From: Mesorhizobium sp. STM 4661
GTDB taxonomy: Bacteria; Pseudomonadota; Alphaproteobacteria; Rhizobiales; Rhizobiaceae
Length of the DNA stretch: 64,000 bases
Direction: 5' to 3'
NCBI RefSeq assembly: GCF_000359125.1
Contig: NZ_CAAF010000047.1
Coordinates: forward strand, 152,611-216,610
Both the position numbers and the translations under genes were made by a program. A model generated the notes under the pieces. It saw nothing but the letters and a program-made list of their open reading frames with translations, was not told where the DNA came from and ran no database searches. This document shows, in pieces, positions 42,929 through 52,775 of this stretch. The stretch's first letter is position 1; every line of letters begins with the position of its first letter.

Positions 42929-44241
42929 GCGAGCGCTGGGCGCGCGCCTTCCTGACGGCGTATCGTTTTGCAGGGGCCGCCGCCTATCCGCTGATCGGGC
43001 CTTACGTCGCCTGGCGTACCTCCATGGGCAAGGAAGACCGCGTTCGACGGCGCGAGCGCTACGGCATCGCCGGACGCGAGCGCCCCGACGGGCCGGTAAT
43101 CTGGATCCATGCGGCTAGTGTCGGCGAGACCCTCGCCGTCATACCGCTGGTCAAGAGTATTCTCGACTACGGCGTCAACATCGTGCTGACGACTGGCACG
43201 GTCACCTCGGCACAGGTTGCCGATGAGCGGCTCGGCGACCGTATCATCCATCAATATGTGCCGCTCGACCTCAAGCCGGCGGTCAGCCGCTTCCTGGATC
43301 ATTGGCGGCCGGACCTGGCGATCATCGCCGAATCGGAGATCTGGCCGATGACCATCCTTGAACTCGGCGCGCGCCGTGTGCCGCAGGTGCTGGTCAATGG
43401 CAGGCTGTCGGACCGTTCGTTCAAATCCTGGAAGAAGCGCGCCAACATCGCCGAGGCGCTGTTCGAGAACCTCGCCCATGTCGTCGCCCAGTCGGATGTC
43501 GATGGCGAGCGCTTTCTTTCGCTTGGCGCCCGGCCGGTCACGGTATCCGGCAATCTCAAGGTCGACACCACGCCGCCGCCGGCCGATGAAAAGACGCTGT
43601 ACGCGCTGAAGCGCCAGATAGGCGCCCGCCCGACCTGGGCCGCGATATCGACCCATGACGGCGAGGAGGTGGTGGCCGCCGAGGTCCACGCGATGCTGCA
43701 CAGGCGTCACCGCGGTCTTTTGACGATCATCGTTCCGCGTCATCCCGATCGCGCCGAGGCCCTTGCCGCGCAGATTTCCGGCATGGGCCTGAAGCTCGTC
43801 CGCCGCTCCAAGGGTGACAAGATCACCGCCGACACCGATATTCTGCTTGGCGACACGATTGGCGAGATGGGTCTCTATCTCAGGTTGACGGAAATCGCCT
43901 TCGTCGGCCGTTCGCTTACCTCCGAGGGCGGCCAGAACCCGTTGGAGCCGGCCATGCTCGAGACGGCCGTGCTGGCCGGCCGCAATGTCCAGAATTTTCG
44001 CGAGGCCTATCAGCGCCTGCTCGACAGCGGCGGCGCCAAGCTGGTGCGCGATCGCGACATGCTGGCCGGCGCCGTCAACTTCCTTTTGACCAACGAGGCG
44101 GCGCGCCACGAGATGATGGCGGCGGGTGCGGCGACCGTCGACGAGATGCGCGGCGCGCTGGCGCACACGCTGAGATCGCTCGAACCCTACATCCAGCCGC
44201 TGGTCGTCAAGTCGCGCCTGAAGGGCGCCGACGGGAGGTAG
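42925..44241 (+). CDS. waaA: 3-deoxy-D-manno-octulosonic acid (Kdo) transferase
   Basis: Transfers Kdo from CMP-Kdo to lipid IVA at the inner membrane, a step needed for viable LPS. The 438-residue GT-B enzyme has one N-terminal hydrophobic anchor (YRFAGAAAYPLIGPYVAW), the motif IHAASVGET with the catalytic Glu near residue 60, and the C-terminal IAFVGRSLTSEGGQNPLEPA with GRNVQNF. The length is typical. It is overlapped by the DUF374 gene and followed 17 bp later by lpxK. Confidence 0.96.
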   Translation: MSERWARAFLTAYRFAGAAAYPLIGPYVAWRTSMGKEDRVRRRERYGIAGRERPDGPVIWIHAASVGETLAVIPLVKSILDYGVNIVLTTGTVTSAQVADERLGDRIIHQYVPLDLKPAVSRFLDHWRPDLAIIAESEIWPMTILELGARRVPQVLVNGRLSDRSFKSWKKRANIAEALFENLAHVVAQSDVDGERFLSLGARPVTVSGNLKVDTTPPPADEKTLYALKRQIGARPTWAAISTHDGEEVVAAEVHAMLHRRHRGLLTIIVPRHPDRAEALAAQISGMGLKLVRRSKGDKITADTDILLGDTIGEMGLYLRLTEIAFVGRSLTSEGGQNPLEPAMLETAVLAGRNVQNFREAYQRLLDSGGAKLVRDRDMLAGAVNFLLTNEAARHEMMAAGAATVDEMRGALAHTLRSLEPYIQPLVVKSRLKGADGR

Positions 44242-44258
44242 GTCGTGGAACTATCCAC

Positions 44259-45287
44259 ATGACCTCGGAAGCACCGCCCTTCTGGTGGGAGGAACCGGAC
44301 TGGCGGGTGCTGGCGCTGTCGCCGCTGTCGGCGATCTATGCGCTCGTCGCGGGCCGCCGCATGCGGCACGCCGCGCGTGAAAAGGTCGAGGCGCCGGTGC
44401 TGTGCGTCGGCAACTTCACCGTCGGCGGCACCGGCAAGACGCCGGTGGCGATCGCGCTGGCAAGACAGGCCAGGCGCATGCGGCTCAATCCGGGTTTCCT
44501 GTCGCGCGGCCATGGCGGCTCCTTTGCGCAGCCGCATGTCGTCGATCCGCATCACGATGCCGCCAGGCATGTCGGCGACGAGCCGCTGCTTCTGGCCGAG
44601 CACGCGCCGGTCGCGGTGACGCCGAACCGCGCTGCCGGCGCCAGGCTTTTGCTGGAAAAGCATGGCTGCGACTTCCTGATCATGGATGACGGGTTCCAGA
44701 GCGCTCGCATCCATATCGACTATGCGCTGGTCGTCGTCGACGCGCGCCATGGCGTCGGCAATGGCCACGTCATTCCGGGCGGGCCGCTGCGGGCAAACAT
44801 CGTCGACCAGCTGGTCTTCACCAGCGCGCTCCTCAAGATGGGCGAGGGCACCGGGGCCGATACGGTCGTGCGCCAGGCGGCGCGCGCCGGCCGGCCGATC
44901 TTCGAGGCGTATACGAGGCCAAGCCGCAAGGCGGGGCTGGCCGGCAAGCGGTTTCTGGCCTTTGCCGGCATCGGTCATCCCGACAAGTTCTTCGATACGG
45001 TCCGTGAAGCCGGCGGCGAGGTGGCGCTGGCCCGGCCGTTTCCGGATCATCATTTTTATGGCGGGGACGAACTGGCCGAACTGGCGGCGACGGCGCGCCG
45101 CGAGGGGCTCGGACTCATCACCACCGCCAAGGACGCCGCCCGGCTGCGCCACGACGCCGCGTCAGCCGATTTCCTCGGGCAGCTCGACGTGCTGGAGATC
45201 GACACCGTGTTCGAACCCGAGCATGTGCCCGAGCGCATCATCGACGAGACGTTGGATGCCTGGCGGCAGCGCAAGCTGAAGGGGTAG
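44259..45287 (+). CDS. lpxK: Tetraacyldisaccharide 4'-kinase (lipid A kinase)
   Basis: Phosphorylates the 4' position of the lipid A precursor disaccharide using ATP. The 342-residue P-loop protein has Walker A VGNFTVGGTGKTP near 48-60, the catalytic Asp region in MDDGFQSARI near 140, and VVDARHGVGNGHVIPGGPLR downstream. It is the last gene of the operon that begins with pmbA. A family-B element follows immediately. Confidence 0.96.
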   Translation: MTSEAPPFWWEEPDWRVLALSPLSAIYALVAGRRMRHAAREKVEAPVLCVGNFTVGGTGKTPVAIALARQARRMRLNPGFLSRGHGGSFAQPHVVDPHHDAARHVGDEPLLLAEHAPVAVTPNRAAGARLLLEKHGCDFLIMDDGFQSARIHIDYALVVVDARHGVGNGHVIPGGPLRANIVDQLVFTSALLKMGEGTGADTVVRQAARAGRPIFEAYTRPSRKAGLAGKRFLAFAGIGHPDKFFDTVREAGGEVALARPFPDHHFYGGDELAELAATARREGLGLITTAKDAARLRHDAASADFLGQLDVLEIDTVFEPEHVPERIIDETLDAWRQRKLKG

Positions 45288-45330
45288 TCTAGGGGCCTTC
45301 GAGCGCTGCGGCAATCGAACCCTTTGTGGA

Positions 45331-45517
45331 GATGTTGGAGGGACAGCACCCCCCTCTGGCCTGCCGGCCATCTCCCCCGCAAGGGGGGAGATCGACGGTT
45401 TCAGCGCCTCCGCTTACTCCGCACCGTCGCTGGTTGGCGAAAGCAGTGGTGGCGGCCAATCTCCCCCCTTGCGGGGGGAGATGTCCGGCAGGACAGAGGG
45501 GGGTGGGAAGGATCGCT
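45331..45517. repeat. Full-length family-B palindromic element, copy 1
   Basis: The left end GAGGGACAGCACCCCCCTCTG and right end AGAGGGGGGTGGGAAGGATC frame arms containing CTGCCGGCCATCTCCCCC and its inverted partner, quoted in short pieces. The ends match those of the element at 49962. It fills the 252 bp between lpxK and the DUF2093 gene; no gene was found there. Confidence 0.85.
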
Positions 45518-45539
45518 ACTGCTCTCACTTGCGCCGCGA

Positions 45540-45773
45540 CTACCGCCGGATGCGCAATTCCGGATGCGCCTCGATTTCGCGGCGCAGCGAAGCGGCAGCG
45601 CTCACATAGGGTTCCTGCCTGGCGACGCTCCAATATTTGAGCTCGTCCAGCGGAATGCTCTCGCCGGTCACCGCACAACGCACGAAGACGCCAGGACTGG
45701 TCACCTGGAAATCGCCGTCGAGGTAGCGGATACGCGCTTCCTTGCCGCCGGGGCCTTCGAAACGGTTCATCAT
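45540..45773 (-). CDS. DUF2093-family small protein
   Basis: A 77-residue protein of unknown function (MNRFEGPGGKEARIRYLDGD, then GVFVRCAVTGESIPLDELKYW and QEPYVSA). The family is common next to lpxK in Rhizobiales. The two genes converge here. ATG codons at 45773 and 45770 are both possible starts. Confidence 0.87.
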   Translation of the reverse strand: MMNRFEGPGGKEARIRYLDGDFQVTSPGVFVRCAVTGESIPLDELKYWSVARQEPYVSAAASLRREIEAHPELRIRR

Positions 45774-45908
45774 GGGCTGGTGCCGAAATTCATGACGATG
45801 TCATCGCCATAAATCCCGGCAAGGTCAAGCTTGGAGCGAGGTGAGATCAGCTTTGGTCACGTCCGTTTCGCGGGAGCGCCAGGTCGGGCAAGCCGGCAAA
45901 TGGATGTC

Positions 45909-46841
45909 TTATCCTTCGGCTACGATAAAATCCTCGATCTTTTCAGCAGAAAGCCCAGCCTGGCTTGCAATGCGTCGCGCTAGCTCGGCGGCGGCGGCGC
46001 GGGGCCGCCCCAGCGGCCGGTCGAGCCAGTAGGATATTGGGCTCAGCACGCTGCGTTCGTCGACTGCGACAATGCGGCCCGACTTCAACTGATCCACTGT
46101 CATCGGCGGCCGTGCCAGCGCGATGCCAAGCCCGTGGGCTGCCGCATCGAGCACCAGATTATAGTCCTCGAAGCGGCGATCCTGCGGGCGCGGGCGGTAG
46201 TCCATGTCCTGCGCGGCAAACCAGGCGCGCCAGGCCGAAGCGTCGGAATCGTTGATCAGCGGAAATTTGAGCAGCCGGGCCGGGTCGCCGCGGCCGATCT
46301 CGCTTGCGAGCTCCGGCGAGGCGACGGGGAAAACATGTTCCTCGAAGAGCTGCACCGAGACGCGGCCCGGAATGCGGCCGCGTCCGCAGCGGATCGAAAG
46401 ATCGATGCCCTCGTCGGCAAGATCGGCCTGGCGGTTGTCGACGCCGAGCACGATGCGCAGCTTGCCGGGGTTGTTCTCAAGCGCGGCCATGCGCGGCATC
46501 AGCCACAGGCCGCTGACCGAGGGGATCGAGGCCAGCCGCACCACCGCGGTGCCGCGCGGCTCGATCCAACGGTCCGAATTGCTTGCGATCAGCGCGAAGG
46601 CTTCGGTGGTGCGCAGATGCAGGCGGGTTCCCTCGATGGTGAGTGAGACCCCGCGCGCGCCACGGTCGAACACCTTCAGCCCGAGCCAGTCCTCGAGCTT
46701 GGCGATCTGCCGGCTGACGGCGCCATGGGTGAGGTTGAGCTTTTCGGCGGCCGCCGAAAAACTCCCGGTGCGCGCCGCGGCGTCGAAGGCGCGCAAGGTC
46801 TCGAGCGGCAGCATCGGTTCTGAGCTGTGATCCACACTCAC
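45909..46841 (-). CDS. LysR-family regulator, GcvA type
   Basis: A 310-residue transcription factor. The N-terminal helix-turn-helix is LRAFDAAARTGSFSAAAEKLNLTHGAVSRQIAKLEDWLG (residues about 16-54). The effector domain begins near 95 (VVRLASIPSVSGLWLMPRM), as in the GcvA subgroup. It is divergent from an EamA exporter gene, 85 bp away, which it most likely controls. The CTCTG-CATTT-CAGAG palindrome in the gap fits a LysR site. Confidence 0.93.
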   Translation of the reverse strand: MSVDHSSEPMLPLETLRAFDAAARTGSFSAAAEKLNLTHGAVSRQIAKLEDWLGLKVFDRGARGVSLTIEGTRLHLRTTEAFALIASNSDRWIEPRGTAVVRLASIPSVSGLWLMPRMAALENNPGKLRIVLGVDNRQADLADEGIDLSIRCGRGRIPGRVSVQLFEEHVFPVASPELASEIGRGDPARLLKFPLINDSDASAWRAWFAAQDMDYRPRPQDRRFEDYNLVLDAAAHGLGIALARPPMTVDQLKSGRIVAVDERSVLSPISYWLDRPLGRPRAAAAELARRIASQAGLSAEKIEDFIVAEG

Positions 46842-46888
46842 AGCTGGCTCTCGATTTGGTCGTTTGTCAACCGGCGCTCAGTAGCGTT

Positions 46889-46903
46889 CTCTGCATTTCA
46901 GAG
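46889..46903. promoter_or_regulatory. Candidate LysR-type binding site
   Basis: CTCTG-CATTT-CAGAG is a perfect inverted repeat that also reads T-N11-A (46890 to 46902). It lies in the divergent region between the LysR gene and the EamA gene. Confidence 0.5.
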
Positions 46904-46926
46904 CATTGAATCACGAGGACAGTGAG

Positions 46927-47820
46927 ATGAGCGCTTATATGGGCACGTTGAATCAGACACAGCGCATGGACAGCACGGCGGCCATCGCGGTGGCGCTTAC
47001 GGTGGTCGGCTGGGCCTCCGCTTTCCCGGCCATCCGCGCCGGTCTCGCCGCCTTCGGTCCGCTGGAACTCGGCGCGCTGCGCTTTGCCATCGCCGCCGTG
47101 CCGGCCGCGATCTTCCTTGCCGTCAAGCGCCCGGCTTTGCCAAGGGTCGACGAATTGTGGCGCTTTGCTTTCGGTGGCGCCATCTTTGTCGCGCTCTACA
47201 CGGCAATGCTCAATTTCGGCGAGCTGACCGTCTCCGCGGGTGCGGCCGGCTTCATCATCAATGTCAGCCCGATCTTCACCGCCATCATGGCCATGGCGCT
47301 GCTCGGCGAACGCTTCTCAACCATGGCCTGGGCCGGCACGGCCATCTCCTTCGCCGGCATCGGCATCATTGCCATGGGCGAGGGGCAGGGCCTGCACTTC
47401 AACACCGGCGCTCTCCTCGTGCTGGGTTCGGCGCTGTGCTCGGCCGTCAACACCATCGTCCAGAAGCCGCTTTTTGCCCGCCATCACCCGCTGACCATCG
47501 CCGCCTCCAACATGGTGCTCGGCGCGCTCTGCCTGGCGCCCTTCCTGCCGAACGCACTCTCGCAGGCAGCGGTCGCCGACACCGCGGGCCTCGGCGCCGT
47601 CGTCTTTCTCGGCATCGTGCCGAGCCTGATCGCCTACGCCGCCTGGGCCACCGCCCTGTCGCGCCTGCCTGCCGCCCGCGCCTCGAACTTCCTCTATCTG
47701 GTCTCGCCGGTGGCGACGCTGATCGGCTTCTTCTGGCTGGGCGAAGTGCCCACATTGCTTGGCATCATCGGCGGCGCCTTGGCGCTGGGCGGCGTCATCG
47801 TGGTGAATTTGAAGAGATGA
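46927..47820 (+). CDS. EamA/DMT-family transporter
   Basis: A 297-residue inner-membrane exporter with ten hydrophobic segments in two EamA halves. Landmarks are [39 protein letters not shown], and the C-terminal [20 protein letters not shown]. The family exports metabolites such as amino acids; the substrate is unknown. The ATG at 46927 follows GAGGACAGTGAG. It is probably regulated by the divergent LysR protein, and ends before a clear terminator at 47851. Confidence 0.92.
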   Translation: MSAYMGTLNQTQRMDSTAAIAVALTVVGWASAFPAIRAGLAAFGPLELGALRFAIAAVPAAIFLAVKRPALPRVDELWRFAFGGAIFVALYTAMLNFGELTVSAGAAGFIINVSPIFTAIMAMALLGERFSTMAWAGTAISFAGIGIIAMGEGQGLHFNTGALLVLGSALCSAVNTIVQKPLFARHHPLTIAASNMVLGALCLAPFLPNALSQAAVADTAGLGAVVFLGIVPSLIAYAAWATALSRLPAARASNFLYLVSPVATLIGFFWLGEVPTLLGIIGGALALGGVIVVNLKR

Positions 47821-47850
47821 ATCAGAGGGTTGAAATGTTCACTTGAATCG

Positions 47851-47880
47851 AAAAGGGCCGCTGAAAAGCGGCCCTTTTCG
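47851..47880 (+). terminator. Rho-independent terminator of the EamA gene
   Basis: AAAAGGGCCGCT-GAAA-AGCGGCCCTTTT is a perfect 12-bp stem with a GAAA tetraloop, T-rich at the 3' end. It lies 30 bp after the stop codon. Its flanking A and T runs let it serve either strand, but the mutL gene ends 160 bp further on. Confidence 0.88.
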
Positions 47881-48012
47881 TACCCCCACCCCGCTGCTTC
47901 GCAGCGACCCTCCCCACAAGGGGGAGGGTAAGCTTCTCGCGAGGCGTCCGCGGCCAGGCTCCCTACCTCCCCCTTGTGGGGAGGTCGGACCGAAGGTCCG
48001 GGTGGGGGTCTG
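47881..48012. repeat. Intergenic palindromic element (CCCTCCCC type)
   Basis: ACCCCCACCC and CTGCTTCGCAG with CCTCCCCACAAGGGGGAGG on the left face CCTCCCCCTTGTGGGGAGG and GGTCCGGGTGGGGGT on the right. It fills the gap between the EamA terminator and mutL. Confidence 0.8.
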
Positions 48013-48039
48013 CGCCAGCGGACCTCGTAAGCCGCAGCC

Positions 48040-49902
48040 TTACCGCCGGCCAAACAGCCGCTCGATATCGGCAAGCTTGAGCTCGATATAGGTCGGGCGG
48101 CCATGGTTGCATGTGCCGGACCCCGGCGTCGCCTCCATCTGGCGCAGCAACGCGTTCATCTCCTCGGCCTTGAGCAGGCGCCCGGAACGCACCGAGCCGT
48201 GGCAGGCCATCGTTGCGGCGATCCTGTCCAGCCGGCCTTTCAGGGTCTCGACGGTGTCGTTGTCGGCGATCTCGTCGGCAAGGTCGCGCACCAGCTGCTG
48301 GACATTGGTTTCGCCGAGCATTGACGGCGTCTCGCGCACGGCGACGGCACCCGGGCCGAAGCGCTCGATGCCGAGGCCGAAACGGGAAAGCGTTTCGGAA
48401 TGCATGGCGAGCCGCTCGGCATCCTCTTCGGGCAAGTCGACGATCTCCGGCAAAAGCAGCATCTGTGACGGCACGGCGCGCGAATGGAGCGCGTTCTTCA
48501 AGGCCTCATAGACCAGCCGCTCATGCGCGGCATGCTGGTCGACGATGACCAGCGAATCCCTGGTCTGCGCGACGATGTAGTTCTCATGCACCTGCGCGCG
48601 GGCAGCACCCAGCGCCGTGCCAAGCAGCGTCTCCGCTGCTTCATCGAGCCCGGCCCGCGTGTCGGCGTTCTGTAACGGCCCGGCATCGAAGGCCGCCTGA
48701 TCGTTCTCGCGGAGCCCGCCATTTCCGGTGCCGTCAAACCCCATATCGAGTGGCCGTTGCGGCGAGCGATCGAAACCGGTGAAGCCGGAGGCACGGGAAG
48801 CAGCCTCGTAGCTGCGATGGCCGTTGGCCGGTCCAGGATGCGCATGGGAGGCCGCGCCCGGCCGGAACGCCCCCATCATGCCGGCAGCCCCCGTGGTGGC
48901 GGCGCGGATGCCGGAATCGCCAAGCGCTTGACGAATGGCGCCGACAACCAGCCCGCGCACCAGTCCGGGATCGCGGAAGCGGACATCGGCCTTGGCCGGG
49001 TGGACGTTGACGTCGACGATGGCCGGATCGAGGGTCAGGAACAACACGGTCACCGCATGGCGGTCGCGCGGCAGGACATCGGCAAAAGCGCCGCGAATGG
49101 CGCCGGCGATCAGCTTGTCGCGCACCGGTCGGCCGTTGACATAGGCATATTGCTGCAGCGCGTTGGCGCGGCTGAAGGACGGGATCGAGACATGGCCGGA
49201 AAGATGCACGCCGTCGCGCATCGCATCGATGGCAATGGCATTCTCCGGAAAGTCGGCGCCCATCACCTGCGCGACACGGCTGAGCCGGCCCTCGGGCTTA
49301 TCGCCGGTCGCCGGCAGCTCCAGCGTAGAGCGGTCGGAGCCGGCCAGCGTGAAGCGCACGGCGGGGAAGGCAATCGCAATGCGCTTGATCACGTCGCTGG
49401 TCGCCGAGCTTTCGGCGCGCTCGCCCTTCATGAATTTGAGCCGCGCCGGCGTGGCGAAGAACAGGTCGCGCACCTCGACCGTGGTGCCGCGATTGGCCGC
49501 CGCCGGCTTGACGGCGGACACGCGGCCGCCCTCGATGCCGATCTCGGCGGCGCTGTCGCCCGATGCGGTACGCGAGCGGATCGACAGCCGCGCCACCGAA
49601 CCGATCGACGGCAAGGCCTCGCCGCGAAAGCCGAGCGAGCGGATGTCGTGAATGTCCTCGGCAAGCTTCGACGTACAATGGCGCGCGATCGCCAGCGCCA
49701 GCTCCTTTTCCGGAATGCCGGAGCCGTCGTCGGTGACGCGGATCAGGTTCAGCCCGCCGCCTGCGGTGACGATCTCGACCCGGGCAGCACCCGCATCGAG
49801 CGCGTTCTCGACCAGTTCCTTGACCACGCTTGCCGGACGCTCGATGACTTCGCCGGCGGCGATCTGGTTGATCATCGTTTCGGAAAGCTGGCGGATGGGC
49901 AT
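48040..49902 (-). CDS. mutL: DNA mismatch repair protein MutL with endonuclease motif
   Basis: Links MutS mismatch recognition to strand excision. The 620-residue protein has GHKL ATPase motifs (ENALDAGA near 33, DDGSGI near 58, GFRGEALPS near 94) in the N-terminal half, and a variable linker around residues 335-430. The C-terminal dimerisation/nuclease domain has [12 protein letters not shown] (455-466), ACHGSVR near 567 and CNHGRP near 598. These are the metal-site motifs of MutL that nick DNA themselves, as expected where MutH is absent. The ATG at 49902 starts [19 protein letters not shown], the family N-terminus; the longer reading crosses a repeat element. Confidence 0.97.
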   Translation of the reverse strand: MPIRQLSETMINQIAAGEVIERPASVVKELVENALDAGAARVEIVTAGGGLNLIRVTDDGSGIPEKELALAIARHCTSKLAEDIHDIRSLGFRGEALPSIGSVARLSIRSRTASGDSAAEIGIEGGRVSAVKPAAANRGTTVEVRDLFFATPARLKFMKGERAESSATSDVIKRIAIAFPAVRFTLAGSDRSTLELPATGDKPEGRLSRVAQVMGADFPENAIAIDAMRDGVHLSGHVSIPSFSRANALQQYAYVNGRPVRDKLIAGAIRGAFADVLPRDRHAVTVLFLTLDPAIVDVNVHPAKADVRFRDPGLVRGLVVGAIRQALGDSGIRAATTGAAGMMGAFRPGAASHAHPGPANGHRSYEAASRASGFTGFDRSPQRPLDMGFDGTGNGGLRENDQAAFDAGPLQNADTRAGLDEAAETLLGTALGAARAQVHENYIVAQTRDSLVIVDQHAAHERLVYEALKNALHSRAVPSQMLLLPEIVDLPEEDAERLAMHSETLSRFGLGIERFGPGAVAVRETPSMLGETNVQQLVRDLADEIADNDTVETLKGRLDRIAATMACHGSVRSGRLLKAEEMNALLRQMEATPGSGTCNHGRPTYIELKLADIERLFGRR

Positions 49903-49961
49903 GGGAACACTATAGGCGGATTCGTGGGCGGTGCGGAAGTTTTCGATACGGCGGAATAATG

Positions 49962-50148
49962 GATATGACGGAGGGACAGCACCCCCCTCTGGCCTGCCGG
50001 CCATCTCCCCCGCAAGGAGGGAGATTGGCAGCTTCGGCGCTTCGCCAACCTTTAGACGTTGGAGATTGGCAAAGGCCGAGGCGACATCCGATCTCCCCCC
50101 TTGCGGGGGAGATGGCCGGCAGGCCAGAGGGGGGTGGGAAGGATCGCT
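49962..50148. repeat. Full-length family-B palindromic element, copy 2
   Basis: The ends match copy 1 at 45331: GGAGGGACAGCACCCCCC on the left and GGGGGGTGGGAAGGATCGC on the right. The middle differs. It occupies most of the 280-bp gap between mutL and the LysR gene. Confidence 0.85.
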
Positions 50149-50182
50149 GCGATCTTCGCTTGCCGTGCTACATCCAACCGCC

Positions 50183-51091
50183 TCACGCCTGCGCCGCCAG
50201 CCAATCCCTTACCTTGCGGGCGTTGTCGCTGAGTTCGCGGTTCTTCGGCCAGATGATGTGGAAACGCGTGCCGGTTCTCATCACATGGCTGGTGGCGCTC
50301 ACCAGCAGGCCCGATGCCAAGAGCCGCTCGGCAAGGTGCCGCCAGCCGAGCGCGATGCCTTGCCCCTCCATGACCGCCTGGATCACCAGCGCGTAGTCGT
50401 TGATGCGTAAGCCGCGCCCGGCATCGGCCTCCTTCAGGCTGGCCCCGGCGGAGTGGAACCACTCCTCCCAACTCGCCGCCTCGCGAAACGGCTCCTCGAG
50501 ATGGATGAGGCGGTGCGACGCCAATTCCTCGACGGTCTGCGGCAGGCCGAACTTCGCGACATAGCTGGCGCCTGCGACGGGAAAGATCTCCTCGTCGGCC
50601 AGCGGCAGGCAATGATAGTCCGGCCATTCCCTGGGATCGCCGCCGCGCACGCCGAGCGGAATGCCCTCTGCGATAATGTCGAGATCACGGTCCGCGGTCT
50701 GGATGCGCAGGTCGACGCCCGGCAATTCGTCGCGGAATTGCTGCAGGCGCGGCATCATCCAGAACGAGCCGAAGGCAGTCGAGGCGGCAAGCGTCACATG
50801 GCCGCCGCTCGCCTGCTGGCGCAGGTCCTCGGCTGATTTGCGGATGTGCGAGAGGCCGAGCGAGACGTCGGCGTGGAAGCGCTCGCCGGCCTCGGTCAGA
50901 CTGACCTGGCGGTGGCGCCGCTGGAACAGTTTGGCGCCGAGCTTTTCCTCCAGCCCTCTCACCGCATAGGAGACGGCGGCCTGCGTCATCCCGAGCTCGC
51001 GACCGGCGGCGGTAAAGCTCGACAGCCGCCCGGCGGCTTCGAAGACGATCAGGCTGCCGGCCGAGGGCAGGAGGTGGCGCAGGCTTCGCAT
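50183..51091 (-). CDS. LysR-family regulator, GcvA type
   Basis: A 302-residue transcription factor. The helix-turn-helix is [39 protein letters not shown] (about 14-52). The effector domain starts at about 95 ([23 protein letters not shown]). It is divergent from the MttB-family gene 91 bp away and is its most likely regulator. An AGTCA / TGACT pair spaced 18 bases in the gap may be part of its site. Confidence 0.93.
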   Translation of the reverse strand: MRSLRHLLPSAGSLIVFEAAGRLSSFTAAGRELGMTQAAVSYAVRGLEEKLGAKLFQRRHRQVSLTEAGERFHADVSLGLSHIRKSAEDLRQQASGGHVTLAASTAFGSFWMMPRLQQFRDELPGVDLRIQTADRDLDIIAEGIPLGVRGGDPREWPDYHCLPLADEEIFPVAGASYVAKFGLPQTVEELASHRLIHLEEPFREAASWEEWFHSAGASLKEADAGRGLRINDYALVIQAVMEGQGIALGWRHLAERLLASGLLVSATSHVMRTGTRFHIIWPKNRELSDNARKVRDWLAAQA

Positions 51092-51182
51092 AAGCAGAGC
51101 TTATACAAGAGATCAGGATTTTCCAGCGTCACAGTCATATTTCGTCTCGCTAAGTTGACTGCTCTGGGAGGATGGAGTTGCC

Positions 51183-52733
51183 ATGAACGCACCGGCCGTT
51201 GAAGTGACCGAACACACCAACCGCCGCAGCGGCGGCCGCCTCGGGCGCAAGGCGCTACGGGGCGCACCGATAGCGTCGTTTCCGACTCTGGTCCGCCAGA
51301 TTCCCGTCTATCAGATGGTTCCGGACGAGGCGGTGGAGCTGATCCACCAGGAGTCGCTCTCCATCCTTGAAGAAGTGGGATGCGAGTTCCGCGACGACGA
51401 GGCGATCGCGATGTGGACGGCGGCGGGGGCCGATATCTCCGAGACACGCGTCCGCATCGACCGCGCTCTTCTAATGGAACTCGTCTCGAAGGTGCCGCCG
51501 GAATTCACGCTCAATGCGCGCAACCCCGAGCGTTCGGTGCGCGTCGGCGGAAACAATTCCGTCTTCGTGCCGATGTATGGCGCGCCTTATGTGCGCGACC
51601 TCGACAACAACAGACGCTATGGCACGCTCGCCGACCTCAACAATTTTCACAAGCTCGCCTACATGGCGCCGGCGCTGCATTCGTCGAGCTCGATCATCTG
51701 CGAGCCGATGGAAATTGCGGTGCCGAAGCGTCATCTTCACATCATCCATTCGGCGCTGAAGCACTCAGACAAGCCGTTCATGGGCATCGTGACCTCCAGG
51801 GAACGAGCCGAAGACACGATGGCGATGGCAGGCATCGTGTTCGGCGAGGACTATGTCCGCGACAACCCGGTGCTGGTGGCGATCACCAACTGCAATTCGC
51901 CGCTGGTCTGGGATGCCACCATGCTGGACGCGATGAAGGTCTATGCGCGCCACAACCAGCCGCTGATCCTCGCACCCTTCGCGCTGTGCGGCGCCTCGAC
52001 TTCGGCCTCCGCCGTCGGTGCGGTCGCGCAGGTCAATGCGGAAGCGCTGGCGGGCGTCGCGTTCACGCAGCTCCTGCGTCCGGGTTCGCCACAGATCTAC
52101 GGACAGTTCATGGTGACGGTCGACATGAAGACCGGCGCTCCGATGGGCGGCACGCCGGAAGCGGCCCAGATGATGTATCTGATGGGGGCACTCGCGCGGA
52201 AATACCGGCTGCCGTGGCGCACGTCCGGCTTCCATGTCGGCTCGAAGCTGAACGACGCCCAGGCCGGCTACGAGGCGAACATGCTGATGCATGCCGCCAT
52301 CCTTGCCGGCGCCAACTACATCTGGCACGCCGCCGGCTGGCTCGAAGCCGGCCTGACCTGCGGCTATTCAAAGTTCGCCACCGACTGCGAGCAGCTCGTT
52401 GGCTGGTACAAATATGCCGGCGGGCTGCCATTCGACGATTTCAAGGAGGCCATGGCGGCGGTCCGCGAGGTCGGGCCGCAGGGCCATTTCCTCGGTACCC
52501 AGCACACGCTCGACCATTTCGAGTCCGCCTTCTTCATACCGAGCATCATGGACTTCAATTCGTTCGAACAGTGGAAGGCGGAAGGGGCAAAGGACCACGA
52601 CACGCGCGGCCGCGAGAAAGCGCGCAACATGCTTGCCGATTATGAGGAGCCAAAGCTCGATGAGGGCATCGCCGACGGTCTCAAGGATTTGATCGCGCTG
52701 CGCGAGGAGAAGCTGCCAGACAGCGTTAGTTGA
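51183..52733 (+). CDS. MttB-family (trimethylamine methyltransferase-like) protein without pyrrolysine
   Basis: A 516-residue TIM-barrel protein related to MttB. Landmarks are LSILEEVGCEFRDDEAIAMW, VPMYGAPYVRDLDNNRRYG, LKHSDKPFMGIVTSRERAED, TNCNSPLVWDATMLDAMKVYA, and LRPGSPQIYGQFMVTVDMKTGA, each family-typical. No in-frame amber codon interrupts it, so it is the pyrrolysine-free branch. Known members in this branch demethylate glycine betaine, proline betaine or carnitine with a corrinoid protein. No such corrinoid gene is in the window, so the methyl acceptor is unknown. A peptide-type binding protein gene follows after 42 bp. Confidence 0.9.
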   Translation: MNAPAVEVTEHTNRRSGGRLGRKALRGAPIASFPTLVRQIPVYQMVPDEAVELIHQESLSILEEVGCEFRDDEAIAMWTAAGADISETRVRIDRALLMELVSKVPPEFTLNARNPERSVRVGGNNSVFVPMYGAPYVRDLDNNRRYGTLADLNNFHKLAYMAPALHSSSSIICEPMEIAVPKRHLHIIHSALKHSDKPFMGIVTSRERAEDTMAMAGIVFGEDYVRDNPVLVAITNCNSPLVWDATMLDAMKVYARHNQPLILAPFALCGASTSASAVGAVAQVNAEALAGVAFTQLLRPGSPQIYGQFMVTVDMKTGAPMGGTPEAAQMMYLMGALARKYRLPWRTSGFHVGSKLNDAQAGYEANMLMHAAILAGANYIWHAAGWLEAGLTCGYSKFATDCEQLVGWYKYAGGLPFDDFKEAMAAVREVGPQGHFLGTQHTLDHFESAFFIPSIMDFNSFEQWKAEGAKDHDTRGREKARNMLADYEEPKLDEGIADGLKDLIALREEKLPDSVS

Positions 52734-52775
52734 TGGGACAGGCGAAGACCTGACGGAACTTTAAGGGAGGAAAAA

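Noticed and set aside
51183..52733. Possible pyrrolysine-containing MttB
   Set aside because: The gene runs to its end without an in-frame TAG, and no pyrrolysyl-tRNA or synthetase gene is visible, so it is the pyrrolysine-free branch.
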